Of a DNA stretch of 64,000 nt, positions 23,743-42,535 are shown one piece after another. The first letter of the stretch is position 1, and every line of letters starts with the position of its first letter. The notes under the pieces are model-generated. The model ran no database searches and was not told the DNA's origin. It saw only the letters and a program-made list of their open reading frames with translations. The stretch is from Actinoallomurus vinaceus (lineage in GTDB: Bacteria; Actinomycetota; Actinomycetes; Streptosporangiales; Streptosporangiaceae). Location of the stretch: contig NZ_BAABHK010000001.1 of the NCBI RefSeq assembly GCF_039542055.1, forward strand, positions 930,001 through 994,000, given 5' to 3'. Made by a program: the position numbers and the translations under genes.

Positions 23743-25175
23743 TCATCAAGCGTGGCGTCAAGATCCAGCTGACGATCTTCGCGATCATCACGGTGCTGAC
23801 CATGGCCTACACCCTCGTGAACATCATCGGGCTCGGTCAGTCCGTCCTCGACCTGCGCTACCGCGTCTACGTCGACATGGCCGACTCCGGCGGCATCTTC
23901 ACCAACGCCGAGGTCACCTACCGCGGGGTCACGGTCGGCCGGGTGGGGCCGCTCCACCTGACGAAGGACGGCGTCCGCGTCGAGCTGCGCATCAACCGCG
24001 ACCGCAAGGTCCCGAACAACGACGTGCAGGCGTACGTCCTCAACCGGTCCGGCGTCGGCGAGCAGTACGTCGACCTGCGCCCCGCCGGCAACGGGCCGCC
24101 GCTGAAGAGCGGCGACGTCATCCCGCGAGGCCAAACGCACCTGCCCGTCCAGACGTACGAGCTGCTGCACAACATCGACGCGCTGGTGCGGACCGTGAAC
24201 CCCAAGGACCTCGGGACGGTCATCGACGAGCTCGACAAGGGCCTGTCGGGCGAGGGCCCGGACCTGCAGTCACTGATCGACTCCAACAAGAAGATCCTGG
24301 CCGCGCTGAACGACACCTACCCCGAGACGATCGCGCTGCTCAACAACGGCCGTACGGTCCTGGACACGCAGGTCGACGAGGGGTCGGTCTTCCGGGAGTT
24401 CTCCCACAACCTCGCCTCGCTGACGGCCGAGCTCAAGCGCGACGACCCCGACGTCCGCAAGTTCCTGAACGTCACGCCGGGCGCGCTCGACCAGGGCCAG
24501 GACCTGCTCGACCGCCTCGAGCCGACCCTGCCCACCCTGCTCGCCAACGGCTCGGTGGTCGGGTCGGTGCTGACCTCGCGCACCACGCAGTTGCGGACAC
24601 TGCTGACCACCTATCCGCTCATCGTCGGCGGCGCCTTCAGCGTCACCCCCGGCGACGGCACGGTGCACTTCGGCCTGGAGCTCAACTTCAACCAGCCGCC
24701 GGTCTGCACCAAGGGTTACAGCGGCACACGCGTGCGCTACCCGCAGGACCTCCGGCCGGCGACCATCAACCCCAACGCGTCCTGCAAGGCGCCCAAGGAC
24801 GCCACGACCGCCGTCCGCGGCTCCCGCAACGCGCCTCCGGCCGGTCCCTACCCGAAGCTGCCTGCGGGCGCGACGTCCGGTGCCGGCTTCCCGTACGAGA
24901 CCTCGGACGGCTCGAGCAGCAGCCGTTCGGACGCGGCGAAGCAGACGTCGGTCACCGGCGGGTCGTCGTCGGCGGCGGGCGGCTCGGCGGCGGGGGGTGC
25001 CGGTTCCGGACAGGAGGGCTCCTCCGGTCTGCAGACGCTGTTCGTCAGCGGCTACGATCCCCGGACCCGCGTTTACGTGGGGCCCGACGGGAAGCAGTAC
25101 CGCCTGGGCAAGGTGAGTCAACTGACGGGAGACGCTTCATGGCAGACGCTTCTGCTGAGCCCGATCGTCGGCTGA
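23739..25175 (+). CDS. mceF: MCE family protein, MceF type
   Basis: A 478-residue protein with a short cytoplasmic start, one helix (about 8-30) and the MCE domain (YRVYVDMADSGGIFTNAEVTYRGVTVGRVGPLHL to GVGEQYVDLRP). TYRGV..G.V is typical of MceF. After the helical tunnel the C-terminal 150 residues are Cys-containing and then Ser/Gly/Ala-rich, with a final globular stretch. It overlaps mceE by four bases and the next gene by 37. Confidence 0.9.
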   Translation: MIIKRGVKIQLTIFAIITVLTMAYTLVNIIGLGQSVLDLRYRVYVDMADSGGIFTNAEVTYRGVTVGRVGPLHLTKDGVRVELRINRDRKVPNNDVQAYVLNRSGVGEQYVDLRPAGNGPPLKSGDVIPRGQTHLPVQTYELLHNIDALVRTVNPKDLGTVIDELDKGLSGEGPDLQSLIDSNKKILAALNDTYPETIALLNNGRTVLDTQVDEGSVFREFSHNLASLTAELKRDDPDVRKFLNVTPGALDQGQDLLDRLEPTLPTLLANGSVVGSVLTSRTTQLRTLLTTYPLIVGGAFSVTPGDGTVHFGLELNFNQPPVCTKGYSGTRVRYPQDLRPATINPNASCKAPKDATTAVRGSRNAPPAGPYPKLPAGATSGAGFPYETSDGSSSSRSDAAKQTSVTGGSSSAAGGSAAGGAGSGQEGSSGLQTLFVSGYDPRTRVYVGPDGKQYRLGKVSQLTGDASWQTLLLSPIVG

Positions 25176-25666
25176 GCGCCCGCCGCCTGGGGGTGACGTT
25201 CGCGCTGCTGGGGGTGGCCCTCGTCGCCCTCACGGTGTGGGCGTCGGTCCGGCTCGTGCCCAAGACGTACGCCGCCGACACCCGTAAGTCCGACATCGAG
25301 GCGGTGCAGACCGTCGGCCGCCGGGTCGTCACGAACTTCTACTCGATCAGCTACCAGAGCTTCGACCAGGACGCCCAGCGCGTGTACGCCGACATGGCCG
25401 ACAAGTTCAAGGCGCAGGCCGTCCAGCAGCTCGGCACCACCTGGAAGCAGACCGTGGTGGGCAACAAGCTGGTCTCCAGCGCGGCGGTCTCCGCCTCCGG
25501 AGTGATCAACATCGACGCCAAGTCGGCCGAGGTCATGGTCACCGTACGGCGGACCGCGCAGTCCGCTCAGGTCACGACCCCGTCCTCGTCGTGGCAGAGC
25601 GCGCAGGTCCAGCTCACCAAGGTCGGTGGTCACTGGCGGGTCTCCGGGATGGGAGGGCTGCAATGA
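25139..25666 (+). CDS. Mce-associated membrane protein, first
   Basis: A 175-residue protein with a cytoplasmic N-terminus, one helix (about residues 17-38) and an outside domain resembling the nuclear-transport-factor-2-like fold of Mam proteins (VVTNFYSISYQSFDQDAQRVYADMADKF ... GHWRVSGMGGLQ). Mam proteins support or stabilise Mce complexes. The ATG lies inside mceF (37-bp overlap), so it is translationally coupled to it. Confidence 0.82.
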   Translation: MADASAEPDRRLSARRLGVTFALLGVALVALTVWASVRLVPKTYAADTRKSDIEAVQTVGRRVVTNFYSISYQSFDQDAQRVYADMADKFKAQAVQQLGTTWKQTVVGNKLVSSAAVSASGVINIDAKSAEVMVTVRRTAQSAQVTTPSSSWQSAQVQLTKVGGHWRVSGMGGLQ

Positions 25667-26283
25667 CCGCGGTCACCAGGCGCAAGGACAAGAAGACCGA
25701 GGAGACGCCCGCCGAGGAGAAGGCGGCGGAGGGCGCGGCGCAGCGGTCGCCGGCCACCGTGCCGCTCGTCATCCTGGCGTGCGCGGTCCTCGTCGTGGCC
25801 GTCGGCTGCGTGGCGCTGTGGCACCAGCGGAGCGAGGACGAGGCGGTCCAGAGCGCCCGCGAGGACGGCCTGGCCGCCGCGCAGTCCGCGGCCAAGGACC
25901 TGCTGTCGTACAACTACCGGACGCTGGACTACGACCTCGGCAAGGCGCGCTCCGAGATGACGCCGGCGATGGCGAAGTCCTACGACGAGTACTGGAAGAT
26001 CTTCCGGCCGTCGGTGGAGAAGAGCCAGACCCAGGCGCTGACCCAGATCCAGGTCGCGTCGGTGACGCAGGCGACGCCCGGCCGCGTCGAGGTGCTGCTC
26101 TTCGTCAAGATGATCTCGGTGAACGCCGCGCACAAGGAACCTCAGGTCGACACCTCCTGGCCGCGACTGACGATGAGGAAGATCGGCAAGAAGTGGTTGA
26201 TCGACGGCCCGCGGATGACCACCCCGCCGCCGTCGTCATCGGGCCCGACCTCGACGCCGACTCCGTCCGCGTCGAAAAAGTGA
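25663..26283 (+). CDS. Mce-associated membrane protein, second
   Basis: A 206-residue protein with a highly charged N-terminus, one helix (about 33-53) and an extracellular domain (DLLSYNYRTLDYDLGKARSEMTPAMAKSYDEYWK ... KKWLIDGPRMT) of the Mam type, then a Pro/Ser/Thr tail. It overlaps the preceding gene by four bases (ATGA) and closes the ten-gene operon. Confidence 0.82.
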   Translation: MTAVTRRKDKKTEETPAEEKAAEGAAQRSPATVPLVILACAVLVVAVGCVALWHQRSEDEAVQSAREDGLAAAQSAAKDLLSYNYRTLDYDLGKARSEMTPAMAKSYDEYWKIFRPSVEKSQTQALTQIQVASVTQATPGRVEVLLFVKMISVNAAHKEPQVDTSWPRLTMRKIGKKWLIDGPRMTTPPPSSSGPTSTPTPSASKK

Positions 26284-26638
26284 CGTTGATCCACATCCGA
26301 GCCGCCGCGCGGTCCTGCGCGGGGGCGGCCGCCGGCGTGCGCGAGGACGGCGAGGTGCCCGCTTCCCCGTAAACTATGGGCTTCCTCACCCTCGCCGAAG
26401 GGGCGGAATGTCCATGTCTAGTCTTGACGTGGGGCCGCTGACGAGCGATGCTGCGGAGCAACTGTGATGCATACCGTGGCACTGCGCTCGACAGCGGTGT
26501 AGCGTTCGGCTACACTGCCCCTTTGCGCTGCCCTCTGACAATCCACACATCGACACCCCCGTTTTGGCGGGGTCTATCGACGTGGATCGTCTGGCGTGCG
26601 CGTCGTCAGTCCGCCGCGAGCCCTCGGAAGGACCACTC
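26284..26638 (+). promoter_or_regulatory. rpoB promoter and leader region
   Basis: No gene is seen. An imperfect GC hairpin at 26301-26328 may end the mce transcript. A promoter is likely at 26488-26516. The roughly 120-base leader carries a small hairpin CCCCG-TTTTGG-CGGGG (26557-26572) that may modulate rpoB expression. Confidence 0.5.
26488..26516 (+). promoter_or_regulatory. Candidate rpoBC promoter
   Basis: TCGACA (26488-26493), a 17-base spacer and TACACT (26511-26516). It supports rpoBC having its own promoter, independent of rplJL, from which it is separated by 11 kb. Confidence 0.55.
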
Positions 26639-30109
<3,471 letters not shown>

Positions 30110-30141
30110 GGAACGGGGAGCCGACGAGTGAACGACGTGGG

Positions 30142-30176
30142 GGGCGGCACGGGCGCGCGACAGCGCCCGGCCGCCC
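30142..30176 (+). other. Strong hairpin between rpoB and rpoC
   Basis: A 14-bp stem with a single bulged A: GGGCGGC-A-CGGGCGC (30142-30156), 6-base loop, GCGCCCG-GCCGCCC (30163-30176). No T run follows, so complete termination is unlikely; attenuation or RNA processing is possible. Confidence 0.7.
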
Positions 30177-30248
30177 GCCCGCGGAGTGAGCGAGAAGGCG
30201 CCACGGGCCTCGGAATCGGCATACGACAACAGGGGACTGGTTAACAAA

Positions 30249-34124
<3,876 letters not shown>

Positions 34125-34138
34125 TTTCCAGCCAGGCC

Positions 34139-34172
34139 AGGGGCCGCCTCCGGGTTTCCGGGGGCGGCCCCT
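34139..34172 (+). terminator. rpoBC terminator
   Basis: A 15-bp stem (AGGGGCCGCCTCCGG paired with CCGGGGGCGGCCCCT, one T-G) with a GTTT loop, followed by CGCCCTTTT. Confidence 0.9.
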
Positions 34173-34385
34173 CGCCCTTTTCCGCCACAACCGCGTACGA
34201 GGCCGGTGATTTGCGGTCATGCCGGTGACCAGGCAGTCTGGTGCGGTGAACCAGCGGAGGACGCATCGGCCGGTGGCCGACGACCTGACCAGGAGCGCCG
34301 TGCGACGGCGCTCTTCGGGCGAGGTCGTGCGGCCGGCGTGCCGAAGGCGAGTCGCCCGCGGAGCCGGCGCTGAAGGAGCCCGACG

Positions 34386-36734
34386 ATGACCGAGCAGAAC
34401 GGCAGCCAGGGATCCCACTGGCCACCGCCCGAGCAGCCAGGATCGTCCGAATCGCCGGACAGCGACAAGAACGCGGCCCCGGGCGGGCAGGAGCAGCCGA
34501 AGGACGCGGCGCCGCCGGTGCCCGAGGAGCCGTCCGAGGACGTCCTCGAGTCGGGCCGCACCGTCATGTTCGGCGCCCCGCGGCGCCCCATCACTCCGCC
34601 CGCGCCCGCCGAGGGCGAAGACAAGGGCGAGAGCGACGCGAGCACGTCCGGTGCCGCCGGCGAGCAGGCACCGCCGCCGTACGGGACCACAGGACAGCCG
34701 GGGACGTACGGCCAGCCGGGCACGCCGCCCGCCTATGGCACCCCCGGGGCACCGCCCCCGCCGCCTCCCTACGGTCAGCAGCCGTACGGTCAGCCGGGCA
34801 CGCCCCCGCCGTACGGCCAGCAGCCCTATGGTCAGCAGCCCTACGGCCAGCCGGGTGAGCAGCCCCCGCCGCCGTACGGCCAGCAGCCTTACGGTCAGCC
34901 GCAGGCCGGTCAGCAGCCGTACGGGCAGCCGGGCACACCGCCGCCCTACGGTCAGGCCCCGTACGGCCAGCCGGGCACGCCTCCGCCGTACGGTCAGCAG
35001 CCCTACGGGCAGCCTGGCGAGCAGCCCTCTCCGTACGCCTCACCGGGCCAGCAGCCCGGCTCGCCCTACGGCGCGCCTGGCGAGCAGCCCGGCTCCCCGT
35101 ACGGCCAGCCCGGCCAGCAGCCGGGCTCGCCCTATGGTCAGCAGGGGGAGCCGTCGGCGTCGCCGTACGGGCAGCCTGGCGAGCAGCCGGGCACGTCGTA
35201 CGGCTCGCCGGGCGAGCAGCCGGGTTCGTCCTACGGTCAGCCGGGCCAGCAGCCCGGGTCGCCCTACGGACAGCAGCCGTACGGGCAGTCGCCCGCGGGC
35301 CCGTCCTCATACGGTCAGGCGCCCGGTGAGCAGGGCGGGCAGCAGCAGCCGTCGTACGGCGAGCCCGGGCCCTACGGGCAGCCCGGATACTCCCAGCCGT
35401 ACGGTCAGCAGCCCTTCGGCCAGAGCGCTCCCGCGTTCGGCGAGCCGGGCGGGTCCTCGACCCCGTCGCCGGGTACGGAGGAGGACGAGGCCGAGCGCAC
35501 CTCGGTCGTGCCACCAGGGGGCGGGTTGGTCGGGCAAGACCGGGAGGTCGGTCGGGGTGGGTTGGTCGGGCAAGATTTGACCGGCGAACACCAGGCTCCG
35601 CCCGCGGACGGTGGCTTCGGCGCTGCGGCGACCACGGCCTTCCGGCCCTCCGAGGCCGAGGACGGCACCGGGAGCACGGGCGAGCACCTGCCTCCGTCGT
35701 CGTTCGGCGCGGCGTCTCCGGCGGCCGGCGGCACCGACCGGCCTCAGCCGCCCTCCACGATGCTGGACCGGCCGCTCGACGCGGAGTCCTCCGGCGGCGA
35801 GCAGCCGTCGCGGACGGGCGACGCACCGGCCTTCGGCGCTCCCGCGGGCGACGTCCCCGCGTACGGCGTCCCGGGTGCGGGCGAGTCCGCGCCGAGCGGC
35901 TCTCAGCCGAGCGACGACCAGAGCGATGACGAGAGCGGCGGCACGGAGCGCACGATGCTCGTGCCTCCTCCGGAGGCGGGCTTCGCGGCCCAGAGCCGTG
36001 TCGACGAGGATCCCCGTCCGTACGGCTCGGACCAGCCTCCTGGCGCGGCGCCGGACATCGACGGCATCAGCACCACCGCCTTCGGCCAGCCGTCGGCTCC
36101 CACGCCCTCCTCGGCCGGGGAGCAGCCGCCGTACGGCGGGCAGCCCGTCGGGGAGTCCGGTCCGATCCCGTGGGCGCCTCCGACACCCGGTGGCGAGTCC
36201 GGCGGGGGTCCGCAGCACGACTCCGGCCCGCAGCCCGCGCCGCAGGGCTTCCCGCAGCAGGGCTACGGTCAGCCGGCCTACGGCCAGCAGCAGGGGTACG
36301 GCCAGCAGCAGGACTACCGGCAGCAGGGCACCGGCCCACAAGGCCAGGGGCAGCAGGCCTACGGCCAACAGGGGTACGGCCAGCAGCCGGGTTACGGTCA
36401 GCCTGGTCAGCAGGCGCCCGGTCAGCAGGGTTATGGCCAGCCCGGTCAGCAGCAGCCCGGTCAGCAGCAGCCCGGTCAGCAGCAGCCCGGTCAGCAGCAG
36501 CCCGGTCAGCAGCAGGCCGGCCAGCAGGGCTACGGCCAGCCGCAGGCGTACGGGCAGCAGCAGCCGTCGCCGTACGGCGGGCAGCAGTCCTTCGGCCAGG
36601 AGGGCGGCTTCCCCGGCTACGGCCAGGCCCAGTCCTCCCGAGAGGACGAGTCGCGGCGCAAACTCTTCATCGCCCTCGGCGCGGGCACGGTGGTGCTGGT
36701 GATCCTCATCATCGTGCTGATCCTCGCCTTGTGA
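34386..36734 (+). CDS. Large Pro/Gln/Gly/Tyr-rich tail-anchored membrane protein
   Basis: A 782-residue protein, mostly disordered. Residues 1-100 are acidic and Pro-rich. About 100-345 are dense PYGQ/QPG repeats; about 345-620 are Gly/Ser/Pro-rich; about 620-740 are again QQPG and YGQ repeats. The last about 25 residues are a transmembrane helix preceded by ESRRK, so the bulk faces the cytoplasm as a tail-anchored protein. Three similar sites, SGRTVMF (T59), ERTSVVPP (T372) and ERTMLVPP (T523), look like kinase/FHA-type phosphothreonine sites. AAGGAG precedes the ATG. Function unknown; a role as a condensate-forming or scaffolding protein is speculation. Confidence 0.8.
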   Translation: MTEQNGSQGSHWPPPEQPGSSESPDSDKNAAPGGQEQPKDAAPPVPEEPSEDVLESGRTVMFGAPRRPITPPAPAEGEDKGESDASTSGAAGEQAPPPYGTTGQPGTYGQPGTPPAYGTPGAPPPPPPYGQQPYGQPGTPPPYGQQPYGQQPYGQPGEQPPPPYGQQPYGQPQAGQQPYGQPGTPPPYGQAPYGQPGTPPPYGQQPYGQPGEQPSPYASPGQQPGSPYGAPGEQPGSPYGQPGQQPGSPYGQQGEPSASPYGQPGEQPGTSYGSPGEQPGSSYGQPGQQPGSPYGQQPYGQSPAGPSSYGQAPGEQGGQQQPSYGEPGPYGQPGYSQPYGQQPFGQSAPAFGEPGGSSTPSPGTEEDEAERTSVVPPGGGLVGQDREVGRGGLVGQDLTGEHQAPPADGGFGAAATTAFRPSEAEDGTGSTGEHLPPSSFGAASPAAGGTDRPQPPSTMLDRPLDAESSGGEQPSRTGDAPAFGAPAGDVPAYGVPGAGESAPSGSQPSDDQSDDESGGTERTMLVPPPEAGFAAQSRVDEDPRPYGSDQPPGAAPDIDGISTTAFGQPSAPTPSSAGEQPPYGGQPVGESGPIPWAPPTPGGESGGGPQHDSGPQPAPQGFPQQGYGQPAYGQQQGYGQQQDYRQQGTGPQGQGQQAYGQQGYGQQPGYGQPGQQAPGQQGYGQPGQQQPGQQQPGQQQPGQQQPGQQQAGQQGYGQPQAYGQQQPSPYGGQQSFGQEGGFPGYGQAQSSREDESRRKLFIALGAGTVVLVILIIVLILAL
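36441..36515 (+). repeat. Five perfect 15-bp tandem units (PGQQQ)
   Basis: CCCGGTCAGCAGCAG is repeated five times without change and codes for PGQQQ, inside the disordered protein. Perfect identity indicates recent slippage. Confidence 0.92.
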
Positions 36735-36780
36735 GCCCGGAGGCTCGGGGTCGCCTCTTTCCCCGAGCGGACGGGTAGGA

Positions 36781-36814
36781 CAGAATGCCGACGGGAACAT
36801 CCGTCGGCATTCTG
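36781..36814 (+). terminator. Perfect 14-bp hairpin after the repeat protein gene
   Basis: CAGAATGCCGACGG and CCGTCGGCATTCTG pair perfectly around GAACAT. It is less GC-rich than other terminators here. Confidence 0.85.
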
Positions 36815-36866
36815 GCGTTCTCACTGTGAACGTCCCCCGGCGATTTTCGGCGTGGCGGGGCTTGTT

Positions 36867-36896
36867 TTGACCTCGCGCGTGGGTGTTAGGTAGTCT
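36867..36896 (+). promoter_or_regulatory. Candidate str operon promoter
   Basis: TTGACC (36867-36872), an 18-base spacer and TAGTCT (36891-36896): a good housekeeping sigma promoter. Confidence 0.7.
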
Positions 36897-37192
36897 CTCC
36901 CTTCGTGCCCGCGGGTTCGCGGGTTCAGCGTGCGTGCACAACCGGTCGTGGTGGCCGCCCTTGCGTGGTGGCGAGCCTGACCAGCGTGCGGTACGGATTC
37001 GACTCCCCCGAGTTCGTCGGCCTGTCATGGGCCGCCGGAGATGTGGCGGGCGCGACACGCCCGACCACGGGGGTGGGGGACGAGGATAAAACTGCAGGTC
37101 CTGGCCGCGTAAGTGGTTCGCGACCTGGAGTCGTGCGAGAGCACGACAGCCAACCAGACTTACCGGCTCGGTACGAGGAAGACGGAGACGCG

Positions 37193-37567
37193 GTGCCCAC
37201 GATCCAGCAGCTGGTCCGCAAGGGCCGCCAGGACAAGGTGACCAAGAACAAGACCCCGGCGCTCAAGGGGAGCCCGCAGCGCCGTGGAGTCTGCACGCGC
37301 GTCTACACGACGACGCCCAAGAAGCCCAACTCGGCGCTTCGCAAGGTCGCCCGTGTCCGGCTGACGAGCGGGATCGAGGTCACGGCCTACATCCCCGGCG
37401 TCGGACACAACCTGCAGGAGCACTCGATCGTGCTCGTGCGCGGTGGCCGTGTGAAGGACCTCCCCGGTGTTCGGTACAAGATCATCCGGGGGTCGCTCGA
37501 CACCCAGGGTGTTCGGAACCGGAAGCAGGCGCGCAGCCGCTACGGCGCGAAGAAGGAGAAGAGCTGA
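37193..37567 (+). CDS. rpsL: 30S ribosomal protein S12
   Basis: A 124-residue decoding-centre protein. PKKPNSALRKVARV and GVGHNLQEHSIVLVRGGRVKDLPGVRY keep the Lys residues whose mutation gives streptomycin resistance, so the sequence looks streptomycin-sensitive. The GTG at 37193 gives the standard start VPTIQQLVRKGR; longer open reading frame upstream lies in the leader. rpsG begins one base after the stop. Confidence 0.98.
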   Translation: MPTIQQLVRKGRQDKVTKNKTPALKGSPQRRGVCTRVYTTTPKKPNSALRKVARVRLTSGIEVTAYIPGVGHNLQEHSIVLVRGGRVKDLPGVRYKIIRGSLDTQGVRNRKQARSRYGAKKEKS

Positions 37568-37568
37568 C

Positions 37569-38039
37569 ATGCCTCGCAAGGGTCCCGCAGGCAAGCGCCA
37601 GCTGATCGCTGACCCGGTGTACAACTCACCGCTGGTCACCTCGCTGGTCAACAAGGTCCTGCTCGACGGTAAGCGGTCGATCGCGCAGCACATCGTGTAC
37701 GACGCCCTCGAGGGGTGCCGCGAGAAGACCGGCAACGACCCGGTCGTGACGCTGAAGCGCGCGCTCGACAACGTGAAGCCGACCCTCGAGGTCCGCAGCC
37801 GGCGTGTCGGCGGTGCCACCTACCAGGTGCCGGTCGAGGTGCGCCCGGCCCGCAGCACCACGCTGGCGCTGCGTTGGCTGGTGCTGTACGCCCGGCAGCG
37901 CCGCGAGAAGACGATGACCGAGCGGCTGATGAACGAGCTGCTCGACGCGAGCAACGGCCTCGGCGCGAGTGTCAAGAAGCGCGAGGACACCCACAAGATG
38001 GCGGAGTCCAACAAGGCCTTCGCGCACTACCGCTGGTAA
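37569..38039 (+). CDS. rpsG: 30S ribosomal protein S7
   Basis: A 156-residue protein that nucleates the 30S head. Start MPRKGPAGKRQL and the block RRVGGATYQVPVEVRPARSTTLALRWL are typical; the C-terminus NKAFAHYRW is intact. The ATG is one base after the rpsL stop, implying coupling; S7 represses this operon in E. coli. Confidence 0.98.
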   Translation: MPRKGPAGKRQLIADPVYNSPLVTSLVNKVLLDGKRSIAQHIVYDALEGCREKTGNDPVVTLKRALDNVKPTLEVRSRRVGGATYQVPVEVRPARSTTLALRWLVLYARQRREKTMTERLMNELLDASNGLGASVKKREDTHKMAESNKAFAHYRW

Positions 38040-38079
38040 TCCCAGCATTTAGTCGTACGAGACAACGAGGACGCGAGAA

Positions 38080-40191
<2,112 letters not shown>

Positions 40192-40268
40192 CCGCACCGC
40201 GGCACCAGACCAACCACTGAAGGAATGCGGTCGTCAAGACGGCCGAGGATCGTAACAAGGAGACACCG

Positions 40269-41462
<1,194 letters not shown>

Positions 41463-41474
41463 TACCACCGCGAG

Positions 41475-41510
41475 GCGGCGGCCGGGCTCGCCACAGAGCC
41501 CGGCCGCCGC
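41475..41510 (+). terminator. Terminator separating str and S10 operons
   Basis: A perfect 15-bp stem (GCGGCGGCCGGGCTC / GAGCCCGGCCGCCGC) with a 6-base loop begins 12 bp after tuf. Confidence 0.88.
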
Positions 41511-41564
41511 ACCGCGAGATAGCAGACCCAGCGGCACTAGGAAGCAAAGGACACCGAGGCCACC

Positions 41565-41873
41565 ATGGCGGGACAGAAGATCCGCATCCGGCTCAAGGCC
41601 TACGACCACGAGATCATCGACACTTCGGCGCGCAAGATCGTCGAGACGGTGACGCGCACGGGCGCGAAGGTCGCCGGCCCGGTGCCGCTGCCGACCGAGA
41701 AGAACGTGTACTGCGTCATCCGCTCGCCGCACAAGTACAAGGACAGCCGCGAGCACTTTGAGATGCGCACGCACAAGCGGCTGATCGACATCATCGATCC
41801 GACGCCCAAGACGGTCGACTCGCTCATGCGGCTCGACCTGCCGGCCGGCGTCGACATCGAGATCAAGCTCTAA
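41565..41873 (+). CDS. rpsJ: 30S ribosomal protein S10
   Basis: A 102-residue protein of the 30S head that also links NusG/NusB to transcription. Start MAGQKIRIRLKAYDHEIID and SREHFEMRTHKRLIDI are standard. First gene of the S10 operon, 103 bp after tuf and behind its terminator, so a promoter is expected in 41511-41564. Confidence 0.98.
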   Translation: MAGQKIRIRLKAYDHEIIDTSARKIVETVTRTGAKVAGPVPLPTEKNVYCVIRSPHKYKDSREHFEMRTHKRLIDIIDPTPKTVDSLMRLDLPAGVDIEIKL

Positions 41874-41887
41874 GGACGCATCGAGAG

Positions 41888-42535
41888 ATGAGTAAGCAGA
41901 GAAAGGGCGTCCTGGGCGAGAAGCTCGGCATGACCCAGGTCTTCGACGATGAGGGCCGGATCGTGCCGGTAACCGTCGTCCAGGCTGGGCCGTGCGTCGT
42001 CACCCGGGTCCGTACGCCGGAGGCCGACGGCTACTCCGCCGTCCAGTTCGGCTACGGCCAGATCGACCCGCGCAAGGTCAACAAGCCCCTCACCGGGCAC
42101 TTCGAGAAGGCCGGCGTCACGCCGCGCCGTCACCTCGTTGAGCTGCGCACCGACGACGCCACCGAGTACGAGCTCGGCCAGGAGATCACCGTCGAGGTGT
42201 TCGAGGCGGGCCAGCGGATCGACGTCACCGGCCGCAGCAAGGGCAAGGGCACCGCGGGTGTCATGAAGCGCCACGGCTTCAAGGGCCTCAGCGCGTCACA
42301 CGGTACCCAGCGCAAGCACCGTTCGCCGGGTTCGATCGGCGGGTGCGCCACTCCGGGCCGCGTGTTCAAGGGCCTGCGCATGGCCGGTCGGCACGGCAAC
42401 GCCCGTATCACCGTCCAGAACCTCACCGTGCACGCCATCGACACCGAGAAGAACCTGCTGCTGATCAAGGGCGCGGTTCCCGGTCCGAACGGCGGCCTCG
42501 TCCTGGTTCGCACCGCCGCGAAGGGGGCGAAGTAA
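41888..42535 (+). CDS. rplC: 50S ribosomal protein L3
   Basis: A 215-residue protein whose central loop reaches the peptidyl transferase centre. GVLGEKLGMTQVFDDEGRIVPVTVV and GSIGGCATPGRVFKGLRMAGRHGN are the family blocks. Starts 14 bp after rpsJ. Confidence 0.98.
   Translation: MSKQRKGVLGEKLGMTQVFDDEGRIVPVTVVQAGPCVVTRVRTPEADGYSAVQFGYGQIDPRKVNKPLTGHFEKAGVTPRRHLVELRTDDATEYELGQEITVEVFEAGQRIDVTGRSKGKGTAGVMKRHGFKGLSASHGTQRKHRSPGSIGGCATPGRVFKGLRMAGRHGNARITVQNLTVHAIDTEKNLLLIKGAVPGPNGGLVLVRTAAKGAK

Larger units (their letters stand above)
36735..37192 (+). promoter_or_regulatory. Terminator, str-operon promoter and long rpsL leader
   Basis: This 458-base stretch has no gene I can support. It contains a terminator (36781-36814), the promoter at 36867-36896, and an almost 300-base untranslated leader to the rpsL start. 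The leader contains short GC stems (for example around 37048-37063, GGCGGGCGCGACACGCCC) but no recognised riboswitch. Confidence 0.55.

Noticed and set aside
30186..30248. GTG at 30186 as the rpoC start
   Set aside because: It directly follows the intergenic hairpin, has no spaced ribosome site and adds residues absent from other actinobacterial beta-prime subunits. Not fully excluded.
34765..36600. CRISPR-like array in the PYGQ repeat region
   Set aside because: Repeats are in-frame, short and imperfect, without unique spacers; they are protein-coding repeats.
37193..37567. Streptomycin-resistance mutation in rpsL
   Set aside because: The key Lys residues in PKKPNSALRK and GRVKDLPG are the sensitive type.
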